The notes: generated from the letters alone by a model not told the origin. Positions 24,485 to 36,446 are shown, numbered from the stretch's first letter. The stretch is DNA of 64,000 nucleotides from Nectonema munidae (GCA_030549495.1 JAUIRK010000758.1:80869-144868); one strand, 5' to 3'. Program-made: numbers and translations.

Positions 24485-25125
24485 AATAATGAGGGTTAGA
24501 AAAGAAAAATTTTGCTCCATTTTTACATGTGAACAACGTATTTGTTGATATTTGTCTTTCATACCCTAAAACCTTATATTATTTCCCATTCTGTGTGTAA
24601 ATAATTGATAACAGTGCTTAGCTGCTTGAATTTTATACTCAAATAATTTTTTAATTTTCTCAACATACATAACTTTGGCACTTGCAGTTTTTTTTCGAAC
24701 CAATACTGCTCGTTCGTACGCTTTATCGCTCTTTCCCAAGATTTTTCCATATTCTTTCTCACGCTACTTCGAGCTCTTCACCCCGAAGAATTTGAAGTAT
24801 ATCCTCTCAGCTCAGATGAGTGTGCCTCCAATATTTTTGACCAAAATTTCGTTTATACTGAAAACGTTTGGGAATAAAAAGAGGAAATAAATGATACTCC
24901 GATAGCCCCAGATGGATTCAATCTTTTTAGGACCCTCACCACGAGTGGTAGAACTTTATCAAGGAATTGTAGACATCCTTCTTTGCGCCCATGTTGCCCA
25001 TCAAATGAGGCATAAGCATATGAAAGAAATGAGTGAAATTTTCAATCTTTTTTTCACGTTTAACTATTTTTTACACTGTAATGTCCAAAAAGGAATGCAG
25101 AAATGAAGAACGTGGACGATAGTGT
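24485..25125. other. No gene supported
   Basis: Two short + strand frames (24675-24890, 24912-25106) have better composition than average but no recognisable domain. They may be part of a transposon I cannot name. Confidence 0.4.
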
Positions 25126-25129
25126 ATTA

Positions 25130-26475
25130 AAAAAATAATTTTAAATCTGAAGTATATTTTTAGTGAGAATTTTATGCTAAATCAAAATTTTAATTATCAA
25201 AAATGAGTTTTTGAGAAGTTAATTTTTTTCTGAAATGTCAAGCTTGATGGATAATTCCACACATTCTTGCGCCCTAATTGCTAAAACTAAGTCCTTAAAC
25301 GAGCTGAGCATCGTAATAGAAAAAAAAATAAAAAAATATATTTTATTTAAAATATAAAAGTATGTTTATGAGATAATTTTCAGGCATACATCACAAATTC
25401 TATTTCCATTTTGATACATTTTTTCAGAGTAATGCTCAAAACTCACCCTAAAAATAGTAACAGCATAGTGAATTTAGTTTAGAAAATATTTTACTTAAAA
25501 TGTCAATAAATGTTTTTGAAAAAAATTTTCATGCGAAACTAACAAATTTGATTGACATTTTCACATCATAATAAAATCGAGTCCAAAATTGTAATCAGCA
25601 TGGTGATCTAGTTTAAAAATATATCTTATTTAAAATATAAATAACATTCTAGGAAATAATTTTTAATCGTCAACCACAAATATGATTGACATTTTACGCT
25701 CTAATTGCAAAAAAATGTCCGAGAAATCAAGAATAAAATGTATATAAATGTTTTTTGAGACACTTTCTTGGAGAAAATTTTCAGATCTAATCATCAAAAT
25801 GGAACAGGTTAATTGCCAAAAAAATCCGCATGCTTAATTTAGTATAAAAATATGTATTTTTTTTAATTTGAATAATATTCCTAGACATAATTTGTAGGCG
25901 TATACCATAAATTTGATTGACACTTTTCAGAATTTTTCACAATCTAATTGCGAAAATCGAGTAGGGAAATGAAGTCAGCATGATTGAGTTAGTATAAAAA
26001 TATATATTTTATTTATAATTTAAATAATAAGCTTGGTCACAATTTTAAAACGTAAACCGCAAATTAGATTACGCTTTCATAAATTTTCGCAGCTTAATTG
26101 CGGAAACTGCGCCGAGAAATGTAATCATCATCATGGTCGATTTAGTATAGAAAAATTAATTTTGTTTAAAATTTGAATGGCTGTTTTTGTAAGCAACTTT
26201 ATACTTAATCAAAATTTTGATTGACATTTGCTACAAAGTTGCCATGTTTATTGGAAAAATATGCACGCATAAGTGTTATGTGTTCCAATAGATATATGAT
26301 TATAAAATTTCAAGAGTGTATCTAATGTAAACACTAAGTTATAAGTCATCATAGGCATAATATAAAAAATTTGTCGAAAAAAATGTATATTTGATTTTAA
26401 TTACACTTTTTGACATGCGAAGGTCATTCAACTACCGTGAAAATAATATCAAAAGAAAATAAAGTCTGAAGGCAT
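25130..26475 (+). repeat. Left arm of long inverted repeat, with ~130-150-bp satellite
   Basis: From about 25320 a diverged unit recurs at 25470, 25600, 25840, 25990 and 26135. Each has a core like ttagtataaaaatatatttt, then attgacattttc and attgcgaaaa. The array is followed by aaaattttgattgacattt (26215), aagtgttatgtgttcc (26271) and ggtcattcaactaccgtg (26424). All three occur in the same order, inverted, at 29380-29610. Confidence 0.8.
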
Positions 26476-26675
26476 ATGATTCTGGCAATTTTGTACAATA
26501 CAAATTTTTGTTGAGGTCACTGATATGGTTAAGCGGCGTTGTTTCATTGTATATTACAATTCCCTATTTTCGGCCATCCAAGTGCGCTGAAGCTTCTCTC
26601 TTTGGAAGCGACTGATACGCTTGATGATCAGATTAGTTGAAGGAGGAGCGTTGCAATTTGTGATGCCACGCTTAA

Positions 26676-26797
26676 CCGGTTATCGACCACAGTCGACATA
26701 TGTCTACTTTACAAAAATTTGAATCGTCTGCTCTTATTAATGCTCTTTAATACACATCTTCTGCTTTACATTAGATATCGTCTGATTATTCTGGTTG
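26676..26797. mobile_element. piggyBac-type MITE, CCGGTTATCGA family (copy 1)
   Basis: It lies between TTAA 26672-26675 and TTAA 26798-26801, starting ccggttatcgaccacag and ending cgtctgattattctggttg. It shares its right TTAA with the next element. A sister copy is at 27145-27269. Confidence 0.65.
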
Positions 26798-26801
26798 TTA
26801 A

Positions 26802-26898
26802 CCCATTTAAGACCAAGCAAAGCAGACGATATCTAAAAAAACGCAGACGAAGATAAAATTACTTATGTTCCAAAATAGGAACATTGGTTGTAAATGGA
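26802..26898. mobile_element. piggyBac-type MITE, CCCATTTAAGACC family
   Basis: 97 bp flanked by TTAA (26798-26801, 26899-26902). Its interior agcagacgatatctaaaaaa and tgttccaaaataggaacatt match the element at 41401-41537. Confidence 0.7.
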
Positions 26899-27144
26899 TT
26901 AACGGGTTAATTTGGTAGCCTGACTCTGTGATATCCACTTTTCCATGATATTGTCTAATGGCTAAAGCAGTTTATCGCTGCTATTGTAAAGTCTGGAAAA
27001 CATTTTTTTTGAAGAAAGGGTATGCAGGTCAAAACAAAGAGGGAGATTTGCCTCGTTTAGAATAAATTCAAGAATAATTTGCCAAATAATACAAAATATA
27101 TATTTTTGCTTATTCATTAACAAATTCTCTGATGCCACGCTTAA

Positions 27145-27269
27145 CCGGTTATCGAGCACAGACGACATATGTCGACTTTACAAAAATGTGAATCGTCTGC
27201 GTTTATTAATGCTCTTTAATACGAAATTTCTGCTTTACACTACATATCGTCTGTTTATTCTGGTGATCG
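27145..27269. mobile_element. piggyBac-type MITE, CCGGTTATCGA family (copy 2)
   Basis: It is flanked by TTAA at 27141-27144 and 27270-27273 and nearly identical to 26676-26797. Both copies are preceded by the same bases, tgatgccacgc, so the similarity extends past the TTAA on the left. Confidence 0.65.
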
Positions 27270-27577
27270 TTAACGGCTTAATGTCAATAAAGGTTTGCAA
27301 TTGATTACATAGCTATCATCTACTCGATTTACTCAATCAATTTTCTCGATTTTATACATACGGATATATCAATATGCGGGCGCTATAAAAAAACGCTCGC
27401 GGGTGGGATGTTTCCACCCCCCCCCCCCTGCTTTGGAGTGAGGCAGTGCATTCATGTTTTGAATTTTAAATCAAAATAATATAGCTAAATTATAGGGCGT
27501 TAAAACCCCATTTTGTCCCTCCCCTCCCCAAATTGGTTAAGGGGTGCAATTTCATCCCCTCTTCTAAGGTCTTTATG

Positions 27578-28110
27578 CCAGGGGAGGACATGTAAGAGCC
27601 GAGGATGGGGCGAGCGTCCCTTTTTGCCCCTTAATAATTTGAGTCGCACAAGCTTCAGTTCTTAATTGTTTGTTTTTATTTTCTCTTTCACTATCGTACC
27701 ATTAATGCCTTCATCATGACAATAATGTCATCCTTAAAGTCATTTTGGAAATTGTCTTTATATAACTTTTACAAAAATACATTGATCGAAAAGTTAAAAT
27801 CAATATAAAAAAATGGCCGCCAAAAAATTTCAACTATGTGGTGTACTACTACTTTTCAGGCACTAAACTTTTTGGGATTTAATCTTTGCTGGGCCATGGT
27901 GACTCTCAACGAAGTTCTGAGTTTTCTATGAGTGCTAAAAGTTCGTTCAACTTCACAAAAACTAGCTGGAGAGACTGGAAGAAGTATGAGCAATCTTTTC
28001 ACATTTATGTTTTTGCTACCCAAAAAAGTAAAAGAAACGAAATATAGCATGCCTCTCCCATACCCAAAAACTAGGGGGGGGGTGTGCTTGTCCCCTCGCA
28101 ATTTGAATTT
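27578..28110 (-). pseudogene. hAT transposase C-terminal fragment with dimerisation domain
   Basis: The - strand frame 28101-27856 holds KRLLILLPVSPASFCEVERT and FSTHRKLRTSLRVTMAQQRL. This is the hAT C-terminal dimerisation domain (relatives: LLVLPVSTASVERSFSTLRRLKTYLRSTM...RL). A hAT-like terminus, caggggaggacatg, at about 27580 would be its 3' end. The start of the frame, made from a G-run, is not coding. The rest of the transposase is absent. Confidence 0.7.
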
Positions 28111-28114
28111 AGGC

Positions 28115-29375
28115 CCTTGTGAGAAATAATTCTTTCATGAGGAAATATCTTGGATCTTAAGGTGGCTTTTAGTAGTTTGGCTGAATTTACACTTATCGTT
28201 TCTGCTGTTGAGGTGTAACAAAAATTCTACACTTAATTAGATGGTGTAATGTGAAGCCAAAGTCTGAAAAACTCGCCTCGATTGAGATTCCAATAACTGT
28301 CTGAATATCGAGTTGAGTGTTCTACAATGTAGTAGGGTAAGATTCTGTGTGTTAATGAATTCTAACCATGATTGCTTCACTTTTGTTGGTACTACTAACT
28401 TTCTTTTAGTATGATAGTATTATATCTTGCAAGTTTCAAAATTTTACAACACTCCAACTTTCAGTTACTTATATGACTCAGTTTATTCCTCTATCATATT
28501 TTATTGCTTTCACAACTCTCGACCACAAACCTTGCCATTTTTCACGAAGCTTCTACACACATCGCTCAACTCGTAGTAGCATAATTATTATTCTCATTCT
28601 CGTTGTGAAGCGAAGTATGGGTGTGTTTGCTGCATTTCTTTTGTTTGCCTCACCCACACTTTATTCCTCTGCCTCCACATGCTACCTCTGTGATCGGGGT
28701 TTGTTGTGGAGTTATCATCATCATCCTCTATCTATTCCATCTCACACTCCTGCCATCATGCACACACTGCTAGGAACGCTTCAAGCTGTTTTTCATGTAT
28801 TTTTTTCTAGGAACTCGTGCACTTACAAACAACTTGCGTGTACGTCTTTCTGAAAGGGTAAGCTTAACATTTTAGGGTGGTGGTTGTTTTTTCTTCATCT
28901 GAACGACTTAGGGGTCTTTTTTCTTTATAAAAACGGCATGAGTTATTTCTCTCTATAACACGGAGAGAGTGCAGAAATAATATTTGTTTTAGTTAATTAA
29001 AAAATAGTAAGGCGCTTTTTTGACTTTAATTTACGTGCTTTTATAAATCTGAGAGATTTGGCGTTAATATTTAAATAAAAAGAATACAATGATGATTTTT
29101 TGATCCATATGTGCCTTGAAAATGAAATAATTTATGTTAAATTTAAAGAACTAACCAAAAAATAATATTGAAAAAATATTAAAATAATAATTCCGAAGTC
29201 GATGCAGGAAAAAAGCCGAAAATAAACGACTTCATATACGAGGAGTAGGCAAAATTTTTGGTTCACTTTTAAAAATTTACACCTTTAACCCTCCCCCTCA
29301 ACTAAAACTTCTCTTGTACAAAATTGGCTACATCTTTTGCAACCATACTTCGTGACACTTCCTAAAATTGATCGC
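28115..29375. other. Loop of the inverted repeat, right part; no gene supported
   Basis: A patch at 28450-28860 is less AT-rich and has a 126-codon frame (28473-28853) with no known domain and a signal-like hydrophobic stretch. It could be a decayed exon, but nothing supports a function. Confidence 0.4.
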
Positions 29376-29379
29376 TGCA

Positions 29380-30375
29380 TCTTTTGATACCGTTTTCATG
29401 GCAGTTGAATGACCTTTTCATGCCTAAATCTGTCAATCAAAATCAAAAGTTAAACTTTTTCAGCAAAATTCTGATAGTATCTCTGGTTAAAACTTTGGTT
29501 CTATATTATATACTCGTTTGAAAATTTATAAATATATACAGTTTTGAACACATAACACTTTAAAGTTAAAATTTTTTCAAAATCATATTTACTTTTTTGG
29601 AAATGTCAATCAAAATTTTGAAGGATGAGAAATATATCTAATAAAATATACCTTCAAATTTTACATGAAATATATTTTTTTATATCAAATCGGGCATTCT
29701 GATTTCATTTTTAGACTTATTTTTGGAATTTAGAAATTGAAAATACCCATAAGTGTGTAACAAACCTGCGGTTTACTTCTAAAATCGGTCTCTGAAAACA
29801 TTTATTCAAATTTTACATGGAATATACACATTATTATAACAAATTAACAATCGCAATTTCATTTATAAATTCTTTTTGCATTTAGAATTTGAAAATGCCA
29901 ATCAATGTGAAACAAATTTGGGGTTTATTTCTAAAATCTCTCTTCGAGAACACTGATTCAAATTTTACATGAAATATACACATTTTCATATCAAATCAAC
30001 AATGCCTATTTCATTTATATATTATTTTTGCATTTGTATTTCAAAATACTTATAAGTGTGAAACAAAGTTGCGGTTTATTTCTAAAATCTGTATTCGAGA
30101 ACATTCATTCAAATTTTACATGAAATATACACATTTTCATATCAAATCAATAATGCCAATTTCATTTATAGATTTATTTGGATTTCAAAATACTTATAAG
30201 TGTGAAACAAATTTGCGGTTTATTTTTAAAAGCTGTCTCTGAGAACATTAATTAAAATTTTAGATTAATTATACACGCTTTTATAACAAATCAACAATGC
30301 AAATTTCATTTATAGATTTTTTTTGGATTTAGAATTTAAAAATACTTGTAAGCGTGAATCAAATTTGCAAATCAG
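29380..30375 (-). repeat. Right arm of long inverted repeat, with ~150-bp satellite
   Basis: The unit containing attcaaattttacatgaaat and gtgaaacaaatttgcggttt recurs at about 29658, 29810, 29962, 30112 and 30254, a period near 150 bp. Its complement matches the unit of the 25.3-26.2 kb array. The inner flank (29385-29610) is the colinear inverse of 26215-26475. Confidence 0.8.
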
Positions 30376-30384
30376 GTGTTTTAC

Positions 30385-30510
30385 ACATATGTACGCATTT
30401 TTAAGTAGGCTGAATCCAACGGTGATGTTTATTTTTTATAAAAATTAATCATACCTGTCAAATAATGATTGACATATGACGCTTCAACTGAAATAAAAGA
30501 CTTCATGATT
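30385..30510 (-). repeat. Single inverted unit of the 32.3-33.05 kb satellite
   Basis: The complement reads gcgtcatatgtcaatca, ttgacaggtatgatt and ttggattcagcctac. It parallels gctgtcatatatcaatca, ttgacaggtttggtt and tgttcagcacac in the array at 32340-33045, in the opposite direction. Confidence 0.7.
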
Positions 30511-30899
30511 AAATAGTTATACGTAGCTATATATGTAATTTATTTTGTCACAGAACAAATAGAATTATAAGTAGGCAAAACAAAATTGCAAAAAAAATAA
30601 AATATAACTGAAAATGATATAGAACTAAAAACGGGATTTTATACCGAATTCAATGAGGTGATTTTTTTAATGAAATTAATTAAATACAAAACAAGGACTC
30701 TGTAGAGGCATATTTTGATGTGCATCATTTTATTTGAAGGAGAAAGACAGTTCGTTTATACCATTAACTCTACAATATCTCGATACAAGCTGAATCGGTC
30801 AATTTAAATAAGTTTCGTGTTTGACCATTTTGAGAAAGTTTTATACGTATAATCAAACAATATACAAAAGAACGAAGATGATAAAGTTGAAACATAATT

Positions 30900-31810
30900 T
30901 ATTTATAATTAAAATTTGAGCGTTTTTTATATCTAATCATTTGGTTGTCGTATCGTTTCCCTAAAATAAAAAATATTTTCACCTCAATTTGAGTTTTCTG
31001 CATAAAATTTGCTATTTTATTTAATAATTGCTGGCAGTATTTAAAAAAAAGTGAATGATCTCCTTTATTAAAAACTGTCAAGGATAATAAAAATAGTTTG
31101 AAAAAAAAGAGAAAAACTTTATTCAAAAATTTGTCTTTTTGATAATCAAGATTCAAAAAAACATTTCTATTCAAAATCATAAGAAATTTACATTTCTTGG
31201 GTTTTTCTCTTTATTAAAAGCAAAAATAGTACCTGCATTTACTCTTGCCGTATCTAATAGATAAGAAAAAGCGGCTACTGTCCATTTTTTTGTTTTTCTA
31301 TTTGTGGAATAATTTTTTATTCTCTGATCGAGTATATCCATTCCACCCTTGGAAAAATTGTACTGTTTAAAAATTGCAAGTTTACTTTTTTCATCGTCTA
31401 CTGTAATTCCTAAAATTGGGGGGGGGGGGGGTCTGGAAGTCAAAACTAATACATTTTTCTTTCCTTTTGATTTAGAAAATACTACAGAACTATGAATTGA
31501 TAAAAATTCTCTATCTATATCTCAGCAAAACTTATAAGAAAATTCATCTCTATTATCTAAAGTTTTTATACTTTGTGGAATACCTTTTCTTCTTGTGTCT
31601 ATTGTACCGACTATAGTTAATCGTTTTTTATACAACCAATCAGCTATTTCTATAGAGGTATACAAACGGTCAATGGTTAAATTCCAACCTCTCAAAGATA
31701 AATATGCAGTGATGATGCCTCTTATAAGTGTATAAGTTCTATATAATTTTTCTCAATATATACATCGTTACCTTGACAAAACTTGGATGGCATTTTCTGA
31801 ATAAGAGGGA
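30900..31810 (-). pseudogene. Degenerate piggyBac transposase (DDE_Tnp_1_7)
   Basis: On the - strand from about 31760 down: RGWNLTIDRLYTSIEIADWL, KKRLTIVGTIDTRRKGIPQS, then past a stop NVLVLTSRPP and GITVDDEKSKLAIFKQYN, FSKGGMDILDQRIKNYS and WTVAAFSYLLDTARVNAG. These are the core and C-terminal blocks of piggyBac transposases (relatives: DNFFTS..L...L.......GT...NR...P; YN..KGGVD..DQ). The frame shifts at a G/C-run (31424-31433) and has at least one stop before it. The Asp in TIDRLYTS matches a family catalytic position. The N-terminal half is missing or unreadable. The family would have been the source of enzyme for the TTAA MITEs nearby (inference). Confidence 0.75.
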
Positions 31811-32339
31811 GCTTACTTTATATATACAAATGTAAGAAAGTTTGAGAAGTTATAACTTCATTCCTCCGAAATAGAAACCTATCAAATTTTGCATATCTGT
31901 ATGCACATATAAATGGAATATTCAAAGTTTAAAAACATTCGAAAAAATGATAAATATTTTAAAAAAACATGATGTAATCATGCAAACTCCAGTTTAAATA
32001 TAATTCACAGCCTAATTTTCATTATATAGTCTAAAATGAAAAAAATTTTTTTTAACATAAATGAATCAATTTTATAGTATAATGATGAGTATCAAATTGA
32101 TATTCGTGCCTCATTGGAAATTTTGATACTGAAAAAATTTGTTTTATTATTATAGATTCCAAATAAAATCTAAACTTCAAAGAGAAATAAATTCATTTTT
32201 GAAACTAAAATTTTTAATATAGTCTTTAGAAAATACCATGAAAATAAATCGTTCAAAAATCAGTACAATATATCTGACCGCAAACATAACCACGATTTTG
32301 AAAAAGCTCACAAATTAATCAAAAATGATAAAAAAAACT

Positions 32340-33045
32340 TTTTATAACTACTTAAATAAAGAGTTAATTTTTTCAGTTGGGCTGTCATATGTCAATAAAT
32401 TTTTGACAAGTTTAATTAATTTTTTAAAAAAATTAACGTGACCATCGTATTCAGCATACATGAAAACGGGTGTATATAAATAGGAAATTTTGTATAACCA
32501 TTTAAACTAAAAGTTTCTTTTTTTAGTTGAGCTGTCATATATCAATCAATTTTTTGACAGGTTTGGTTGTTTTTTTATAAATAAACTTGACCATCGTGTT
32601 CAGCACACTTGAAAATGGGTATATATGTGTAAAAAAACTTTGTATAACCATTTAAACTAAAAGTTTCTTTTTTTAGTTGAGCTGTCATATATCAATCAAT
32701 TTTTTGACAGGTTTGGTTGTTTTTTTATAAATAAACTTGACCATCGTGTTCAGCACACTTGAAAATGGGTATATATGTGTAAAAAAAACTTTGTATAACG
32801 ATTTAAACTAAAAGTTTCTTTTTTTAGTTGAGCTGTCATATATCAATCAATTTTTTGACAGGTTTGGTTGATTTTAAAAAAAAAATAAACGTGACCATCG
32901 TGTTCAGCACACTTGAAAATGGGTATATATGTGTAAAAAAACTTTGTATAACCATTTAAACTAAAAGTTTCTTTTTTTAGTTGAGTTGTCATATATCAAT
33001 CAATTTTTTGGCAGGTTTGGTTGATTTTTATAAGAAAATAAATGT
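32340..33045. repeat. ~150-bp tandem satellite, about 4.7 units
   Basis: The phrase tgtataaccatttaaactaa starts units at 32491, 32641, 32792 and 32945, with a more diverged unit from about 32340. The period is 150-153 bp. The middle units are nearly identical, and each contains gagctgtcatatatcaatca and ccatcgtgttcagcacac. No open frame follows the period. Confidence 0.9.
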
Positions 33046-33049
33046 CACG

Positions 33050-33600
33050 ATCAGATTCGCAATCAATCATTTAGTAGGTTCACGCAAAAATTTTGTAAAG
33101 ATTTGCAATCATTCAAGAAAAACCGAGGGAGGGGGGAGCTAAAATCGCCCCCGTCACTGAGAAAATGAAAATAGACCGTCACTAATAGGGTTTTTGGAAA
33201 AATAGGCAAGACAAAAGTTCTTTTGTTAATATGGTAATTTTAAGTTTTAATTTAAGAGTAATTTTATTGATTCAATTTCTCTAACGCTTGTAAAAATGGC
33301 TAACTTAATTTTCCTCATACTTACATTATTTAAAGTTCTAATTTTAAAGAGAAATGTGCCAAAACTTCGATAAAAAATAGTGTTAATTGTATGACGACTA
33401 TTCTTTGAAAAATAATTACCAGTTTAAACCTTTTCATGCATTCAAAACAATGAATATACATGAAAAATAACTTCACTATTCAAGAATTAAAATTCTCATT
33501 CAACTGCAAAAAAGTAAAACACGTGAAAAAACCCCATTTTATTAAAAAAAATACTTTGATCTAATCAATGTTCATGTAGTATGAAATATTTATACTTTTA
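33050..33600. other. No gene seen
   Basis: Flank of the satellite array, with one C/G-rich patch (33120-33155) and nothing else recognisable. Confidence 0.5.
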
Positions 33601-33785
33601 CAATTTAGAGCCGACTCTGACTTTGACTAAAGAAGACTCCTTCTATATGCCTACAAAAATTAAACAAATTTTTTCCTTTAATTAAAATACCTAAAAAACC
33701 GTCTCTGATTCCGACTTTTAAATTTTATTTCATACTGACTCCGATTCCTATCCATTTGAAATCTCTGACTCCCGACTCTTTATCG

Positions 33786-33895
33786 TGGCGGCATGAATAA
33801 AGCTTTGATACTTCAAGGTCGTGGGTTCAAATCCAACATCAACCTTCTTTGCTCATAGTGACTTATTCAGTTCGACACTCGTAGTTTGTTTATCC
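33786..33895 (+). mobile_element. tRNA-like SINE head
   Basis: A box B-like gggttcaaatcc lies at 33822-33833, preceded by a degenerate box A region (gcggcatgaataaagc). No paired acceptor stem was found. It is probably a decayed SINE. Confidence 0.35.
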
Positions 33896-33899
33896 TCCT

Positions 33900-35080
33900 C
33901 CGATATTTTCGTTGTACTTAAAAACAGACGACACAACGTTTCACTTTGTATGCATTTATTAGATTTGTTTTGCTGACACATTCATTTATCTCTTTCTTTC
34001 TCCCTTCTCAACAAAATATTTTCAAGATCAATATTTTTTGCTTATATGTATTCAAATTCATCAATCCATCAGCTAATCACATCACGCAAACATTGTTTTT
34101 GTTACCAACTATTAGAATGTGTCTTTTATTTTCTTCAAACATCATCATCCATCGACCATCACCCATCCTATTCAAGAGTAAGGCATTTTATGCATCCCCT
34201 TTTCCAATAAGTTCATGGACGTAATGTAACATGTCTTTTAGCTTTCAAAATGGTCGTTTCGCAAATTGAGTTTATCACATTAAATTAATATACTGAAGCA
34301 AAATTAATCATCGGCCCTGATTTTTTCAATATTTGTCAATTTAAGGGGTAACCGACCAACCAACAAACCAACCCACTTTGCAATTGCGCGTTCTATTTTA
34401 TTTTCTTGTAATCAATAAGTTTGCAATTTGTCTATCAGCTCCTCTCATACGCACAACGTCATACCAGTGGCATATCCGGGCTCTACTGTTAGTAGACAAG
34501 TCTTATTTTTTGATTTGGCGACCGAAAAGCACGCTTGGTCTTATGATGAGTCTCTAGCTTGTCTTTTTTCATAGAATTATTAGACATTAACAAAAAAAAT
34601 TTTTAATATTTTCTCAGTAACTTTCTTCAGGAGTACTTCCAATTATTTTCAAAAGAATTGGAAAAAAACTATTACCAAATTAATTTTATAAATAATCAAC
34701 CCGAATGATACCTTGTTGCGTCTTTACACTTGAAAAATGGCTAAAATTGCAACTTTGGACAATAAAAAAGAATAAAAATCTTTAAAATATAAATTATATA
34801 ATTTGGAATCAGCGTATTATAACTCTATCAACATTTTACTTTTTGATATTTGCTTATTCAAAATCAGCATTTGATCATTTTAGTATCGGGTGTGCAAATT
34901 CTTCACACTTTCTCCAATTTCAAAGTCAATTGAATAAAAAATTACTAAGCTTTAGTTCAATCCGTGGCATCATTTGTTAGACCACACCTTATCCCTCTTC
35001 TAAAGGCGGTGAGTGTTTTCACTAGAAGTTTTATTACCTTTTTCTTTCTCACTCTGCACAATTATTGAATGTTCAAAGGA
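33900..35080. other. No gene seen
   Basis: The 92-codon frame at 33946-34224 is a chance-like Ser/Phe/Ile-rich translation. No terminus or repeat was recognised. Confidence 0.5.
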
Positions 35081-35084
35081 GAGT

Positions 35085-35395
35085 TAGGAAAAGTCCAAGT
35101 CAGGAATCGGTGGGGTCTTAGTCGGTATCCAATAAAATCTAGGAATTGAAGTCGGGCGGTTCTTTCAAGTATTTTAAATATAAAAAAATAATCTAATTTT
35201 TGTAAGCGCATGGCGACTGTCTCTTCTTTACCCGAAGTCGGAATCGAAGAGTTGGTGTTTCATTTATTAAGCACTTAAATATTTGACGCCAGAGACGGAT
35301 TTTTTTTAACTACCTGCAGCCGGAATCGGCTTTTTGTATGTACTAGGAGTCAGAATCAAAGCCAGGTGTTTTCCCTTCGACTCCGCAGACCTAGT
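35085..35395. repeat. GGAGTC/GACTCC-rich dispersed repeat
   Basis: It repeats variants of gtcggaatcg, aagtcggg and gactccg. The same vocabulary recurs at 33605-33780 and 9950-10040. No transposase or clear ends are seen. Confidence 0.4.
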
Positions 35396-35622
35396 TGAGA
35401 AACGCCAAGACCAAACATTCGTGAATATAAATCGTATATATAAGAATTAATCGCTAAAAATTTCTTTCTCCTTTTAAAGAATCTCATGCTTTTCTACAAA
35501 CTGTTTCATTTTTGTTAAAAATGATATAAAAAGAATAAGTTCCTAGATTCTGAAATTATTGTGTAATCAATACACATTTTTGTATAAGCGATTCTTATTC
35601 ATTGACGGTTGAATGTATGTAT

Positions 35623-35945
35623 TAGAGGTGTATCAGATATCCACAAAAATTTTACATCCTCTAAACATCCTCATCTGTGGATCATTTAAGTTTCAACATT
35701 CTCAATAACATCCTCAATTTACATTCATTTTTCTTTTTTACTACTACATAGCTCAAAGTTTTTTCGAAATTTTTCAATTTTTACTTTATCCAAAATTTTC
35801 ATGGTAAGTATTTCTCTATGATAACACATATGCATTGACATATTTTCTCTGAATTTCTAAGAAGTATAGACTTTGGGTTTGCTTAGAATTGAAATTATTA
35901 TATCCGAATCCGCGAATACAAAAAATTCACATTCGATACATCTCA
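35623..35945. mobile_element. Possible hAT-like MITE (TAGAGGTGTATC ends)
   Basis: The left end tagaggtgtatcagat and right end attcgatacatctca are imperfect inverses. Ends of the form TAGAGRTGTATCGA occur in some hAT elements. The target duplication is unclear. Confidence 0.4.
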
Positions 35946-36446
35946 AAAATATATATTGAAGTGTCCCAGAAATGAAGAAAGAAAATAATTTTTTGGCACT
36001 CATTGTTTTTAAATTCCAAATACTGTATATAAACATTTAAAACTAAAAAGAAATATTGTAAACATTTTTTTCTGAATTAATTGTTTGAATAAATTTTATT
36101 AATGTCTAAACTCAATTTCTAGTGAAAACTAATCATCCATTTTGTTCAACTATAAATAATTTCCAAGATCAACAAATAATTTGTTGTCATTTTTAATACA
36201 AATACTTGAAAACGAATCCATAAGCTACTTCTGATGGGAAAATTTTTTAAGAATCTTTCATTTCAGTTGCAAACGTTTTTATATATTATTTACAACTAGA
36301 AAAAAAATGAGTGTCAAAATATTATTATTTTTGCCGCACCCTATATATGTATGTGTTTTAGCGAAGTTTGTTTTATATTTGAAATAACTGTTTTTAGAAA
36401 TCCTATCAACTACTTTAAAAGGCGGGAAAGTTGATTTCAAATTAGC

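Noticed and set aside
33946-34224. 92-codon frame as a secreted protein
   Set aside because: Hydrophobic and Ser-rich by composition only. No cleavage context, domain or conserved motif.
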